A DNA stretch of 64,000 nt from Carettochelys insculpta (GCF_033958435.1 NC_134142.1:102309001-102373000); one strand, 5' to 3'; positions 1 to 12,617 are shown, counted from the stretch's first letter. Notes: a model not told the origin generated them from the sequence alone. Made by a program: numbers and translations.

Positions 1-362
1 ACACTGAAGGAGTTATAAAAATAAACCACATTGTGAAATGGTTTGGATGCAGACAATTAATTTTGTATCAGTGTTGTACATTCCTCTCCTCCTTCCAGTA
101 GACATAGCTTTGTCAAGGTGCATCAGACACAACCCTGCACCTCTGAATCTTCACCTCTCCAAATTTCCCAGCAACATGTGCCTTTTGTTTAAGGGAAAAT
201 GGCTCCAAAAACTGAAAACCGGGAAGTATTTGCCTTTGCAGAAAATCAATGAAAACTTGAATTGTGCAATTTTGTTTAATGAAAACCTGTTTTTAGAAGC
301 TGATAAATGGGTTTATGTCCTCTGGCTTCTCTCAAGGGTGATCTGAGCTGAAACTAAAGATT
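1..362. other. Unique non-coding sequence, no gene recognised
   Basis: AT-rich vertebrate sequence. One open frame of 102 codons (38-346, plus) has no recognisable domain, no splice context that I can support and an unremarkable composition, so I treat it as chance. Confidence 0.6.
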
Positions 363-370
363 TTCTAGAG

Positions 371-1187
371 CCATGGTTCCCAAACTCTTTGGCATCATGC
401 TCCCCTTTGGATTTTTGAGAAACCCTCATGCCCCCACACCTCTTCTTTACCAACATCCAATCTACCTTTTAACAGAAAATTCAATTTGTAATTTGAAATA
501 AGCACAAAAACTTGATATAAAATATTATTTAAAATAAAAAATAAGTACAAATAGCTTTTCTTGGCCCTTTGTGGGTGCCTAGTGCAGCCCTAGCTGGTTA
601 GCTGCCTGAGCCCTGTGCCATCCCCCAGAGCTGCCCATGCCAGCTGTCCACCTGCTTCAGACCTGCGCTGCCAGAGCCACCCGCCTGAGCCCTGCACTAC
701 GGCCACCAGCCACCTGCCAGCCCAGCCGCTGGATCCAGCCATCTGCCCGAGCTGCCCGCTTAAGCCCCACGCTGCCTGGGCCAGCACTCCACCCACCGGC
801 CTGAGCCCCATGTTGGTGGGGCCAGCTGCCCGCCCACCAGCCCAAGCCGCCTGAGCCCTGTGATGCTGAGGCCAGCCAGTCAAGCCCCATGAGCTGTCCA
901 CCTGAGCCCCTCCCCTCCCACAAAACCAGGCAGCCCAGCCCCTCGTCTAACCCCATCCTCTCCTCCCTCCCCAACCCACAGTCACTCACCTTTGCACATG
1001 GGTCTTCACAGTCTGCCTGCTTTTTATAGTGGCTGTACCAGGTCCTCCACATAAAATGGCAGGGGCTGACAGCCAGAAGCAAAGGTTGGGGAGAATGATG
1101 CGGGAGCTGCGTTGTCTCATGCTCCCCCCCCCCACAGATTCCTTCATGCTTCCCCAGGGGGTACACCCCCCAGTTTGGGAAACTGTG
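371..1187. mobile_element. hAT (Charlie-like) non-autonomous DNA transposon
   Basis: The ends are inverted: CCATGGTTCCCAAACT on the left, and AGTTTGGGAAACTGTG on the right. These resemble hAT-Charlie termini. The flanks give an 8-bp target duplication with one mismatch, TTCTAGAG (363-370) and TTCTAGAA (1188-1195), as expected for hAT. The interior (about 590-960) is GC-rich, built of degenerate CCTGAGCCC / GCCAGCTGCC units, and is open in several frames because of that composition. No transposase is seen. Confidence 0.8.
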
Positions 1188-1195
1188 TTCTAGAA

Positions 1196-4100
1196 CACCT
1201 CATAACTGGGGGATTGCCAGGAGAGGGGAATACCACCGGAGAGAGAATATACATTCCCTCTTTAGAGGGGGATTGAAAATACAGCATCCTGCTCTCCAGA
1301 CATCAAGAGTGAAGGCTGAAGTACCCTCTTTTTCTCAGAAGTTAAGCAGTAGGCAGGTTCTGGTCTTACTCTCCCACCTGTTGAGGTCCTGAAAGCTTCT
1401 CACCCAGCCTAAGGGGAGGAGCCAAAATGAATTTTGGGGTGCCACACATGATAAAACGGGAATGGGTGTGAGGGTTGCAAGGCTATTCACCTACCAGCAT
1501 TAGGAGGTGGTCAAGGATGTGGCTTCACCAGAGATGTATGATGACACCTAGTTTTTCACAAGGACTGGAGAATTCTGTCTTTTGGTAAGCTTTTGATGGA
1601 CTGAAAGGAGACAGCTTTCACCAGTGTGTGATGCCATGCACTAAAAATGGCATTCCTGGAATAAAGATGCACGGCTTGGTAGTCAGTGGATGTACTGCAA
1701 GCCATGTACTGAAGTGTTGAACTGCTGAGTAAGGCAAAGCCTAGGCAACTGGAAAGTAAAGGGTTAATTCTGAGGGGGTTGGGTGAGGGGGATGGGTCAT
1801 AACAGATTAATTGGACATGATAGAAGTTCCAGGGCTATGCAAAGGGGACAGGTGAAAATATAACTGATGATAATTGAAGGCTAATTATCTTCAGCTAGCA
1901 ATTGGCCACCAGGTGTTCTGAGCTACATTAATGGAAAGAATCAGGGAGCAGCAAAAGATGCTTTTGCTGAAAGCATTGCTGTGAGATAAAGCTTCTAGGT
2001 TATCCTTTAAAACTAAGACAAACATTCCGTTTCCTTTGGTTGTAGTGGTCACTTCTCTTAGGAGTTTTCCTGGGACCTGTTAAAGCAAAGCCATTGTGAT
2101 TTTTGTCTGGAAAAACAGTTCTTTTCCTATAGGTTTTTTTTCAAACCATGGTCCAAAGAGGCAAAGTATAGCTGAGTAGCACCATTAGAAATACCTCATT
2201 GAATAGGCCTATTGGCTAAAACTTGCCTGCTTCAGTAACAAAACCCAGTTTTATGGGAACAGCTTTTTTTTTGAGGGATGTTTTTCCCGTCTGTTTCATA
2301 CCGAAAACTCTTTAAATGAGTGCTTTGGGACTCTTCTTTCACAGCCTTAAAACAGAAATTGCTGTCTGGGGGGCTTTCGTCTCCCTCCTGCCTTCCTCTT
2401 AAAAACACAAGAGATTTAAATTTTATTTTAAAAGCACTTAAGGCACTTAGACCTAGATATTCCAGGCTACTTTTCTCTCCTAGTCATCTTATATGCTCTG
2501 GAGAAGTGGGAGTAGGTGTAATTTGGTGCTCAATTTATGCACCGTGTTGTTTGTGTCTTGCTGATTCTTGTACTCACTCATAAGTCTGGTCTTGGCCATG
2601 CTGCACATAAACACAAATATGTTGTGAATGTAACCACAATGAGCAATTTTGCTCTTTTTACGTTTCATATTGTTACAGCTGTTGAGGAATGCCCATGGTG
2701 CAGCAGTGCTGGGCAGGCTAATGTTTCAAGGCCGGAAAAACTGGATAGGAATCTCATTGTTTCAAGGGATTACATGAATTAAAAGTTTTATAAATATTAT
2801 AGGCTGACTTCTCTTTAGATGGTAGAAGAGGAATAACATAAGTGGAGTGAATGAGTATCTAAACTCCATTCCTCACTGCCATTGAAAGTTACATACTTTA
2901 ACGCTATGCTTAGAAAAGAATAATTGCATAAACCCATAATTTGTTCACTGGATCATAGAAAATAGAAGAGGAAATCATTCTGCCATATCATCATCTGGTG
3001 CACTGTCTTGCCAGGATAGGTACGAGGTTGTGGGAATTCTTTTCCTTGGATACTTCTAAAATCCAGGCTACATGATAAAAATGCACCAGAAGAGTAGTAT
3101 GCATGATGCTGTGTCTCTACTCTTATGATATATTTCACAAATGTGGCAGAATGTGTCCTCCTCTCCCATACTGCTTTTCTTCTTTGGTTCCTTTTGCTGT
3201 GTTTACTGCCTGGTCAGTGAAGATAATGACCAATGCTCTTTCTTTCCTAGGCGGGTATTGATGGGACAGTTCCCTGTTATTACCAGGCATTGCCAAACCC
3301 AGATGAGGTGCCCCATGTTACCTAGTCTCTGAAACTAGGTAATGCTTCCACACACAAGGGAGAAATATCACATGCCCATTTCTGAAAATGCTCTTCTTTC
3401 ACAATGCAAGCTCAGTAAAATGAGTAACAATTCACCCATGTTCTCAATTGAAAAACAGAACCAAGATTCAGTCCTCATTGCTGTGGGAATTCTCTGAATG
3501 TTGAACATGTTTTTTTTTTTTATTTAAAAAAAAAGCATGGATAGGCTTCCATGAAATCAGTAAGCTCAGTGCCATTAATGATAGCTTTGCGGTGAGGAGG
3601 AATAGAGCATGAATAAGGCCTGTCTAAGTCACAGTCAGTGCGAGTGACTGTTTGGAGGCCTTTTATGGGACCACTTTGACACTCTGGTTTTGGCTGTGCC
3701 TACACCACAAAGTGACCCTGATGTAAGTTACATCAGCATAAAGCCAACACAGTGAATATGTCCATACATTTGCATATTTGACTCCTTGTGTCACCAATGT
3801 GTGTGCTCACCAGGAGCAGGCCTGCTGACAGGGGAAGACAAAGGGGTCAGCTGCCTTGGGGGCTGGAGAATTCAAAAGGGCCTGGGGCTCCCAGTTGATG
3901 CTACTGTGGCAGCAGCCAGAGTCCTAGCCCCTTTAAGTCTCCACCAGAGCCACAGATGGCATGTGCTGGGTGATGCTAAGCACTGGCTGGGGGAAGGGAT
4001 GGGGTATGGTCCAGGCAGTGATAAGGGTCGGCTGCTCCTAGCCCTGCCTCTTCCAACACCCCCCACCCTGTTGAGGGTCCTGGCATTTCTTTTGACCCCA

Positions 4101-4209
4101 CCCCAACCAGGAGGGCTTGTGTCAGTGCACAATGTGGTACCCAGGGTCATCTGACATCTGTCTGTCAGAACTTTATCATAATTAGTTCTCAATGCTTATG
4201 AACACTAAG
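1196..4209. other. Unique non-coding sequence with a small palindrome
   Basis: No gene recognised. A poly-T/poly-A stretch lies near 3511-3533. A perfect short palindrome CTGATGTAAGTTACATCAG (3718-3736) sits in a stretch (about 3688-3770) that looks like the remains of a small fold-back element. Open frames near 3786-4192 on both strands reflect GC-rich sequence and resemble no protein I know. Confidence 0.55.
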
Positions 4210-4221
4210 CCTCTAATGTAT

Positions 4222-4309
4222 CAAAACAAAAAGCAGTCAAGTAGCACTTTAAAGACTAGCAAAATAATTTATTAGGTGAGCTTTCGTGGGACAGACCCAC
4301 TTCTTCAGA
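4222..4309 (-). mobile_element. Short retroposon fragment with 12-bp target duplications
   Basis: The insert carries the widespread vertebrate repeat motif CCCACGAAAGCTCACCTAAT (minus strand) and ends, on the minus strand, in TTTTTGTTTTG. It is flanked by CCTCTAATGTAT at 4210-4221 and again at 4310-4321. A 12-bp duplication of this type points to target-primed reverse transcription, so this is a 5'-truncated LINE or SINE end. Related copies lie near 30,120-30,230 and at 63,217-63,640. I do not know the family name. Confidence 0.75.
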
Positions 4310-4321
4310 CCTCTAATGTAT

Positions 4322-6929
4322 GTGACTTTGTTACAATAGTTATTAGTTACCTGTTTCACAGGCCTATCCTGAAGCTTGCTTAGCGTTCATAGAGATCCTT
4401 ATAAAAGAGGGTTATTGGAGTATAAAGTAGTATGAAAACATTCAAAGTAGTGACTTGTTTACATCATTCTGAAGCTTTAAATTGACCCATTCTAAACATA
4501 CGGCAGATACACAGATATTGATATAGAGGCTTTTTTTTTTTAAAGACCAGATCCAAAGAAGATGCCTGTTAATGCACATATGCAACATTTGTCAAATGAT
4601 CTGTCAAACTGTCTATAGAAAGCATTCATTCATCATGATCAACATTGTCTAGGGAGGGGATCTATAGCAACTGAAGTAAAATCATTAATTCAGACCTGTT
4701 GATGTAAGTGGACTTCAAAGATGCATCTAGCTCATCAGAAAGCAATACAGAGTATTAAAATAGTTATGCAGATGAGTGGGGGGAGGCACTTCTGTTGTGC
4801 CACTGGGTGTACTGGGAAATGTGAACTAAGGTTGGGATTACTTTAAGGATCATTTGAAGGAGAATGAACATGATACTGCTATAGTCTGTGGCAAACTAAA
4901 CTCGGAATTGTGCATGTTTCTCATGAGTAGTGAATGCAGATTTTTAACCTAGAGAGGGAATTCATGCTTGCACAATGTCTTCATGGCATGTTTCCTGGAA
5001 CTGGAGCTTGACAGATAAGAGAGAAAATTCATCTGAATACGAGAACATTTTCTGCTAATGGAGTCTGTATAAAGACCAGCAATGAGAAACTGCAATGATG
5101 CAAAAATAGTGGGCTCAGGGACAGAGCTAAGGGCTGAATTAATATGCATGTCCTTTGGGGAAAAATTGTTTAATAGTTCCATGCCCATAGTTAGGATCTA
5201 GAATTGTCTGAAAAGAATATGCTGGAGTTAATTGGTTAATACTAACAAAGGTCAGCTTTTGGCAGTAATGTTAGGCAACAAATCAGATGACTGTATAGAG
5301 TAGGGAAGTTTGAAAGATGCTATCTTAGGGGTAACAGTAAGTATGCAGGTTTAGCAGAGTTTTTGCCCTAAATGCTGTGATAATCCTATTATCTGTGGAA
5401 TTTACTACTTCCTTATTTGGGGGCTTTGACTGGACCCTCTCACAGACCCCAGCCCCCACCAATTTGGTAATCACAGACTTTAATGGAAACCTTTTTATGT
5501 TTAATTGGGATCAAGGGCCAGTTCCCTATGCAATTCATTGTTTGAAACACGGGAGCAGTCCTGAAGAGTTAACAGCTTCCAATTGGAGGTATGTCGGTGC
5601 TGGGCATTTTATAAAACTCTATACAATGCTTTCGAATCAATGGTGGACAATATCTTACAATTAGGCATGGCCGTAATGAAGAGCCAGCAGAGGGAGAAGA
5701 GGGAGGGCATGGGGAAAACCAAATGTTTGTCTAATGTTTTACTTGAGCTGAAATTATTTTTAAAAGTGGGACAGTTAATTGGTTTACAGAGAATAGCTGT
5801 AATGCCTTCTGATTTGGAGAGTGTAGCATATGACTTTTAGAGCACGGAAAATTGGTGGCTGCTAGCTGTTGGAATACAAGAAAAATAGTTCGAGGCAATA
5901 TTGTACCGGGTCATTTCTGGGACGTGGGAGAGGCATAGCTGTACTGAGTTATGAATTATGATCTGTGTATTTTACTATCGCAAGACAGTGATCACTACTG
6001 TCTTTCATACGGGTCTTGTGAGCACTCTTGTTTTTGCCGAAAATTATATTGTTTCGGGTCCCATTCACTTCAGTGAGAGCAGAATTAAGCCTACTCTGCG
6101 TGGCATTGAAAATCTCACCCAGAACTGTGGTTTTATTATTTTCAAATGTTTGACAGTTGTGCTTATTAGTTGCCTTGGTCAGTGCAGTACTCAGTCAGCC
6201 TGGCTCTCGAGCAGAACCAAATCAACTTTTCTGTGACTTAGACTCTCCCTTAAGTCATCTCCAAGTGAAAACTACTTTAGCATTTGAATGAGTTCAAATA
6301 AAAGTAAGTCATGTCCCCCCAATTACATTTTTCCTTGAACATAAATATCAGATTTAGAAATTCAAAGGAAAAAACTTTTCTTGCTTTCCAAGCCCTTTAA
6401 AAACTATCCTTTCATAGGCACAAATAAAGGGAGAAAGAAAATCATGTCTAGAGGAGACAGATGTGTATCTTATTGCCCAGGGTGGCAAATGTATGCACAG
6501 CAATGACAAGCAGGCTCTCGATTAGATTCATCTGTTCTTCCCAAGCCTTTCTTGTGATGGAGTTTGTAGATGCAAAGGATGTTTTCCTATAGTAAGTTTT
6601 TAAAATGAAACAAAATTATAATTTCTTGAGGTTTGTTTTAGTTTCGTGTTAATTAAGGGCAGACGTAGGCTTTGAAATATCAAAACATTATGCTCTAGCA
6701 GAAGGTTAACAAGCGCAGAAAGTTATTCTGAAAATAATGTGTGTGATATTGAAATAATGTGGTGTGGAAATAAACATTGTGAGAGAGGCTTGTGTGGAAG
6801 TTCAGAAAGGATGAATAGGAACTTCTATGTTAATAGACTTGAAATTTTAAGGGAAAACTAGGTATGGTGGTGTTAGCCAGTGGCTGGGTAATGTGCGGTG
6901 AGGTACCAACTATGCCCTTGTTACCATCC
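4322..6929. other. Unique non-coding sequence
   Basis: AT-rich, with no recognisable gene. Open frames of 80-95 codons near 5377-5840 and 5958-6236 have no domain or convincing splice context. A CCATTCACTTCAGTGAGAGC segment near 6061 resembles part of a common amniote fold-back repeat. Confidence 0.5.
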
Positions 6930-8010
6930 GAGTCTTTAACTGTGAGAGCACGGAGCTAGTTGCTGCGGGCAGCCGGGCCAGCCTGATGGATGCCCCGGGT
7001 CCTAAACAGCCCAGTTTTTTTACTGCTAGAGCAGGAAGCTCCTAGCACACTCACCTATGGCCAGGCTGTGGTAACCAAACGGTTAAAGTTCTTTTTATTG
7101 TGCCGGCTGTGTTGCACTGACAAAGAATTACAGCAGTCAGGTTCAGATCATAACTAGTTACAAATTTATTTAAGCTACAGTTATAAGCGTGCGGTTACAA
7201 ATGTCTATTGTCTACTACTTATATGCTAGCAGAGTACAGGTGTTAACAGGTTACGTTACAATCCAATACAAAGATATCTGTTAACATTTAACACAATGAT
7301 ATCTTAATTCAACAACATCTAGTTACAGAGCTCTAATTCTTTATCTGTGTACACCAAAAAGGAGACCTTAATGTGGGTGTATCTCACCCTCCTTGCGTCT
7401 CTCGATACCTGCGTAGCCAAGCAGGATCGGTCACTCAATTCCGCGGAAGGACAAATACGAGGTTGGGCGTCCCCAGTTGCGGACCTCGGGAGGCAATCAC
7501 CTGACCTGACCAGCAGGTAGTTGGGTGGAATGCACTCGGAGTCAGAGTGCTGCTGGGCCCATCTTTATACCCCTTAGGTCACGTATTCTCTTTCTTATCT
7601 GTGGTGCCAGATCGTACTGGTCTGTCTTTTGTGATGCCAGTTTTTACAAGGGCAATTCTTACTTAATTTGCACTTGTAAGACAGGAGATAAGCAATTTGG
7701 GAGTACAGGACATTCTTTTACAAGGGCGGAGATTTCCCTTCTGGGATGGCTGTGTGGGTGCATCAAATCCATCAATGCCAGCTGGGGTAATTTCCTGAGG
7801 CCCCCTTATTGACAGTTAGCCTGCTAGCCCTCTATCTGTGTTTTCAGTTCCTCAGGGTCATGATGAGCCAGCAAATCTGGGCCTCAGTGAGAGACATCAA
7901 AGACTGTGCTGTTTAACTGCTGTTCAGTGCCCTGTGTGCTCTGAGGGACCTTAGAGGGGAGGCAAAAGCTGGTCTGTAGTGGGGAGATTTTGTCTGGCTA
8001 CAGGTGGCAT
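6930..8010 (-). mobile_element. Probable solo LTR of an endogenous retrovirus (minus strand)
   Basis: Read on the minus strand, the segment has a GC-rich part with a TATA-like box (GGGTATAAAGATGG, about 7560-7573 on plus) and, about 470 bases further, an AATAAA signal (TTTATT at 7093-7098 on plus), in the order promoter then polyadenylation signal expected of an LTR. The minus strand could begin with TGCCACC near 8010. No gag, pol or env sequence adjoins it. Boundaries are approximate and I found no convincing target duplication, so it could also be another promoter-bearing repeat. Confidence 0.4.
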
Positions 8011-8164
8011 AAAATTTTGAATTTCCACTTTTGCAAAGTAAATTACTGCTGTTTTTTTTTCTCTGTGTACAGAAAACAATTACAACAATTTAAGCTATTT
8101 GCTTTCTGCACATAAAACTATTCCTCTTGTTTGGACTCATTCAAAAGCTAAAAAAGAGTAAGTC

Positions 8165-8440
8165 TTTACTAGGTTGTAATATGATGGGGGTTCTGGGCAT
8201 AGCTAAGGGAATCAGCCCAGGGTATATTCTCTTAAAAGCGGGCCACTTACAGCCCTGGCTGTGATTTCTTCTCATTAAGGCAAATCAAACCAGCCACAAA
8301 AGTACCTCTGCCAGTCTCAGTGGCCAGCCAGAAGCCACACAAGCAAACCCACAAATTATCTAGCTGCTACAAAAGCCCAGACCAATAGGCCCCTATTCTC
8401 AGGTGAGAGGTTATTAAAATCTATTTCACTAACTCCACAC
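8165..8440. repeat. Left part of a repeat interrupted by the RTE LINE
   Basis: The sequence continues at 16,220 once the RTE insertion and one copy of its 10-bp target duplication are removed. The joined sequence (about 8165-8440 plus 16,220-16,720) looks like an old LTR or LTR-like repeat, judged by general resemblance only. Confidence 0.4.
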
Positions 8441-8899
8441 AACTCCTCCATGAAGCCACTGCAAGCTCCATGCCAGTCCCAAGCTTGAATGACGTGTGTC
8501 AATGTGCTGACTGTCAAACAGCAATGCGAATGAAATCTGATGCCAGTACAACTAAATGTTAAAGGGTGCCGGCTCAGACGTCGCCCGGATAAACAAGGTC
8601 CGCGATACCAATTGAGCAATCAGGGTTGGGTCGATAGGTCGTCTACTGAAAGAAAATTACAGCTTACACATATGCTACCCATAGTAACATGGAACGTCTG
8701 AACACTGTGGGCAACTGGAAAATTAGAGTTGCTTTGGAAGCAGATGGAAAGATACCGATGCGATATACTTAGACTGGCAGAGATGCGTTGGATGGCATAA
8801 GGAGAGATATGTGGTTGTGAAGTCATTTGGTCAGGGAACAAAACAAAGCATGAAGCAGGAGTTGGACTCCTTCTTAGAAAACCAGCTAGAAGAATATAG

Positions 8900-9664
8900 G
8901 ATACAAACCAGTGAGTGCAAGAATGTTGGTAGCGAGATTCGAAGCAAAACCGTTCAGCATCTCAGTCATTCAGGTATATGCACCCACATCGGACAGTACA
9001 GAGGAAGAGACTGGGCAATTCTATAGACTTGACAAAGACAGTGGAGGAGATACCAAAGAAAAATGCGTTGATCATCAGAGGAGATTGGAGTGAGAAGGTT
9101 GGAACAGATAATGAAGGTTGGGAGAGAGTCATGGGAAAGTTTGGATATGGAGAAGGAAATGAACGAGATGAGAAACTGCTAGAGTTTGCTACAAAGCATC
9201 AGATGGTGATCTGCAGCATGAAATTCCAACAAAAGGACTGTAGGAAATGGACATGGCGCTTGAATGACGGGAAGTCCAAGAACATGATAGATATGATTTT
9301 GATAAGAAGAAGATGGATAACATCAGTACAGCAGTGCTGAACTTTCCAAGGAGCAGATATAGACTCAGACCACAGTCTAGTGATCGCAACCATCAAGATA
9401 AAACTCAAAAGAAAATGTAAGACACAGTTTAAGAAAAGAAGAGACGTGGCGAGGCTATGTGAGGAAGAAACAAGGAATGCATACAGAACAGCACTCGAAG
9501 AGAAGATTAAGCATATCACCACAGGGGAAGACTTAGATAAGAGAGTCTCAGGGATAGCCATTGCTATAGAAGAGGCAATTGAGCAGACTGTTCCAGAAGA
9601 GGAAAAGATCAATGAAATTGGTTCAAGAGAAGAGAGTGTTGAAGATCAGAAGAGATGTTTCTGA
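8900..9664 (+). pseudogene. RTE LINE endonuclease region, broken
   Basis: Remnant of the APE-type endonuclease that would nick the target for reverse transcription. Two overlapping frames (8911-9093 and 8978-9340) show VYAPTSD, then a GDWS segment where the family has GDWN (the second RTE copy still reads GDWNAKV), then KNMIDMILIRRR. A third frame, 9380-9664, carries the basic linker (KRKCKTQFKKRRD). The frame changes show that the protein is not made. The family resembles RTE/BovB-like LINEs, also seen in the BovB-derived gene CFDP2. Confidence 0.8.
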
Positions 9665-9842
9665 GATGGCAGCACAGCAATATAGGGTGAAATGCAACCA
9701 GGTAAGGAAAGCAGCCAGAAGAGATAAGGAGAAATGGTTAGAGGAGCAATGTGAATAGATACAGAGGTATTACAGTGAATGTAAGACCAAGGAGGTGTAT
9801 AAGACAATTAGGAATATGAATAGGAAATAGCAACCAAAGCAG

Positions 9843-11104
9843 ATGGTGCTCAAAGCTGAGAACAAAGAAGTGCTCTTGAACAGGGAGAGGTTTATGCAGC
9901 GATGGATGAGATATTGCATGAATCTATACAAAGCACATGTGGACCCGAGTGTCTCTGGGAGACTAATTGAAGAACTGAAAGAGAGACCTCCACTGAGCAT
10001 TGAGAGCGAGACTGATATTTCAAAGGAGGAAGTAGAAAAAGTAGTGAAACGACTAAAGAACAACAAGAGCCCTGGAAATAAGATCACAGGAGAGATGATC
10101 AAATACAGTGGAGAACGCGTGATTCAGGAAATACACCGACTATGTAATATAGCATGGAAAGAGGGAAAGGGGTCTAAGGAATGGACAAGATCAGTTGTAG
10201 TGACAATACCCAAGAAAGGAAGTACATTGGAGTGCAATAACTACAGAACTATTGCCCTCACGAGTCATCTAGTGTAAGGTGCTGATGATGATGATACTGA
10301 CTGAGAGATTAAGATCACAGATAGAAGAACATATAATAGACAAGCAAACAGGTTCAGAAGAGACAGAAGTACCATACAGTAGATATTGGTACTAAGACAG
10401 ATATCAGAGAAAGCTCGACTTAAGAACAAAAATGTATACGTTTGCTTCATCAATTTTTCAAATGTCATTTGACAGTATATATCAGAAAGTGTCTTGGGTG
10501 GTGTTGGAGTCATACAGAGTGGATGGATGGATACAGTTGTTAAAGGCTACCAATGATAATGCGGAGGCAGTGGTGAGAACGTGGGGAGTTGGGAAATTGG
10601 TTTAAAACAAGTAGAGGTACGAGACAAGGAGATCCAATATCGCCAAGTATCTTCGTCACACATCTGGACAGAGCAATGTACAAGATCAAGGAAAAGGTAG
10701 AAGGGATATCTGTGCATGGGAAAAGAATTAACAACTTGAGGTTCGCAGTTGATATAGTTATCGTTGAGGAAGATGAGGAGAAGCTAGTGAAAATGGTGCA
10801 GGTGTTAAACGAAGAAGGGAAGCAGTACAGACTAATTATGAACATGGATAAAACAAAAACAATTGTATTTGGAGATAATGAAATAGGAAGGAAGAGCAGT
10901 GTCTATGGTATTGAACTAGAAAATGTACAGAAGTTCACATAGCTGGGGAGCCACATAAAGTATGATCTAGACTGTAAGAAGGAAATAGCAACTAGAATAG
11001 CGAAAGCAAGAGTGAGTTTGAAAGCGATGGATAAGATCTGGAAAAGCAAAGCAATTAGTTTAAGAATGAAGCTGAGCCTCTTGAAAATGTGCGTATTCAG
11101 CAGC
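9843..11104 (+). pseudogene. RTE LINE reverse transcriptase region, broken
   Basis: Three open segments carry successive RT blocks. 9843-10277 holds NNKSPGNKITGEMIKYSG and IPKKGSTLECNNYRTIAL, then a stop. 10,589-10,942 holds RGTRQGDPISPSIF and the active-site block, which reads FAVD where RTs have [FY]xDD, so the first catalytic aspartate is lost. 11,012-11,104 is the start of the thumb/connection region, cut by the CR1. The extreme C-terminus continues beyond the CR1 at 15,781. Confidence 0.8.
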
Positions 11105-11649
11105 TTTTGCGACCGGGTGCTCGCGAACAGGGTGCGTGCTAACAGGAGGGAGTTTGGAGAGGCTCTCCTGGAGGAGGAGAAGGAAGGAGCAAACTAAAAA
11201 GCACCTTGGGGTGAGTGGCTGCTTATATTTGGAGGTTTTGGGCTTGTGTGTTTGTTTGTTTGGAGTTTGGAGTTTGTTTGTTTGGAGTGCTGAGCTGAGT
11301 GTTTGTTTGTTTGAAAGGCCGTGTGCTCAGGCAGGCAGGCAGGCAGGCAGGCAGTTGGAAGCTGATTAGGTTTGAATTGAAACACCGTGTGCTGATTGGC
11401 TGAGCTGTAGGCAGAGGGAGGAGCTATCAGGGAGGCCGAGCACTTAAACCCTGCTAGTAAGCGACCAGGGAGCTTTGCGACCGGGTGCTCGCGAGCAGGG
11501 TGCGTGCTAACAGGAGGGAGTTTGGAGAGGGGAGTTTAGAGGGGGAGCTTGGAGGGAGCCAGTGACTTCTGTTGCCCTTAAACTAAATCCTTTATAACAA
11601 CCTCTATCTGAAACATTTAATTAACCCTCATATATAACTAGAGTAGGAA
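11105..11649 (+). promoter_or_regulatory. CR1 5' UTR with 368-bp direct repeat
   Basis: GCGACCGGGTGCTCGCGA at 11,109 recurs at 11,477, followed each time by near-identical sequence up to GGAGTTTGGAGAG, a period of 368 bp. Between lie (TTTG)n-like and (AGGC)n runs (11,248-11,353). A repeated GC-rich 5' end recalls promoter monomers in other LINEs; the promoter role is inferred. Confidence 0.55.
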
Positions 11650-12573
11650 ATGGAGGCAGAAGCCCAGCAGCAGAGTGGGGGCTATCCTGTTTATTGTGTC
11701 GAGTGCAGTATGTATGACTACCTACCCTGTGGGCGGGTGGCGTATGTGTGCGCTCGATGCAAGGAGCTCCTGGCCCTCAGAGACCGAGTGCGTGCTTTGG
11801 AGGCCAGGGTGGCTGAACTGGAGGAGCTAAGGAAGGCAGAGGTGTTTGTGGATGAGACTTTCCGGGACATAGTAGGGCTGTCCCACCTCCAATCTGACAG
11901 TCCTGAGGCTGTTACGGAGGATGAAAGGCTCAGGGAAGGAGAGCAGTCAAGGGGAGCAGAGGGAAACCATCCCATAGTTGGGACCCTCCTTCCAGAGGGT
12001 GATGTTGTATCCTCTCGTGCCGAGGATACTTCTCCGGGGGAGGGAGCGCCAGCTGTTAGGAAGAAGCAGGTTTTAGTAGTGGGGGATTCGATCATTAGAA
12101 ATATAGATAGTTGGGTTTGTGATGACCGGGAGAACCGTATGGTGACTTGCCTGCCTGGTGCGAAGGTTGCGGATCTCTCGAGGCATCTAGACAGACTTAT
12201 GGGCAGTGCTGGGGAGGAGCCGGTCGTCGTGGTACATGTTGGTACCAATGACATAGGGAAGGGTAGAAGAGATGTTCTGGAGGCCAAATTTAGGTTACTA
12301 GGAAAGAGACTGAAATCCAGAACATCTTTGGTGGCATTCTCTGAAATGCTTCCAGTTCCACGCGCAGGGCCAGATAGACAGGCAGAACTTCAGAGTCTCA
12401 ATGCGTGGATGAGACGATGGTGTAGGGAAGAGGGGTTTAGATTTATTAGGAACTGGGGACACTTTTGGGGTAGGGGGAGCCTATACAGGAATGATGGGCT
12501 CCACCTAAATCAAGGTGGATCCAGACTGCTGGCATTAAACATTAAAAAGGTCATAGAGCAGTTTTTAAACTAA
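11650..12573 (+). CDS. CR1 ORF1 protein: zinc-binding, coiled coil, SGNH esterase
   Basis: An intact 307-residue ORF1. Residues 16-37 have a Cys cluster (C16xxC19, C27, C34xxC37), a likely zinc-binding fold; residues 40-62 form a heptad-rich coiled coil ([15 protein letters not shown]). From about residue 138 it is an SGNH/GDSL hydrolase: GDS at 145-147 with the nucleophile S147, GTND at 198-201 (block III), and DGLHLN from D282 to H285, the Asp-His pair. This is the known CR1 ORF1 plan, where the esterase may act in RNP assembly or membrane association. The ATG at 11,650 is the first in frame. The ORF ends Q-F-L-N-stop, and its last codons form TTTAAAC, in -1 frameshift phase with ORF2. Confidence 0.93.
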   Translation: MEAEAQQQSGGYPVYCVECSMYDYLPCGRVAYVCARCKELLALRDRVRALEARVAELEELRKAEVFVDETFRDIVGLSHLQSDSPEAVTEDERLREGEQSRGAEGNHPIVGTLLPEGDVVSSRAEDTSPGEGAPAVRKKQVLVVGDSIIRNIDSWVCDDRENRMVTCLPGAKVADLSRHLDRLMGSAGEEPVVVVHVGTNDIGKGRRDVLEAKFRLLGKRLKSRTSLVAFSEMLPVPRAGPDRQAELQSLNAWMRRWCREEGFRFIRNWGHFWGRGSLYRNDGLHLNQGGSRLLALNIKKVIEQFLN

Positions 12574-12617
12574 GAGGTGGGGGAAAGCCGATTGGTGCGG
12601 GGGAGCACCTGGATCGG
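12564..12617 (+). promoter_or_regulatory. Candidate -1 ribosomal frameshift site (ORF1/ORF2)
   Basis: TTTAAAC (12,564-12,570) lies in ORF1 phase as T TTA AAC, directly before the ORF1 stop TAA (12,571-12,573). This is a canonical X XXY YYZ slippery heptamer. ORF2 is in the -1 frame and open from 12,546. Seventeen nucleotides downstream is a hairpin: CCGAT (12,588-12,592) pairs with ATCGG (12,613-12,617), and inside it GGTGC (12,594-12,598) pairs with GCACC (12,605-12,609). The spacer is longer than the usual 5-9 nt. No functional proof; could be coincidence. Confidence 0.5.

Noticed and set aside
590..1166. Overlapping open frames on both strands, rich in Ala/Pro/Gly
   Set aside because: They lie inside the hAT-like element and arise from its GC-rich degenerate repeats; no domain.
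3786..4192. Two opposite frames of more than 100 codons
   Set aside because: GC-rich composition, no family resemblance, no splice support.
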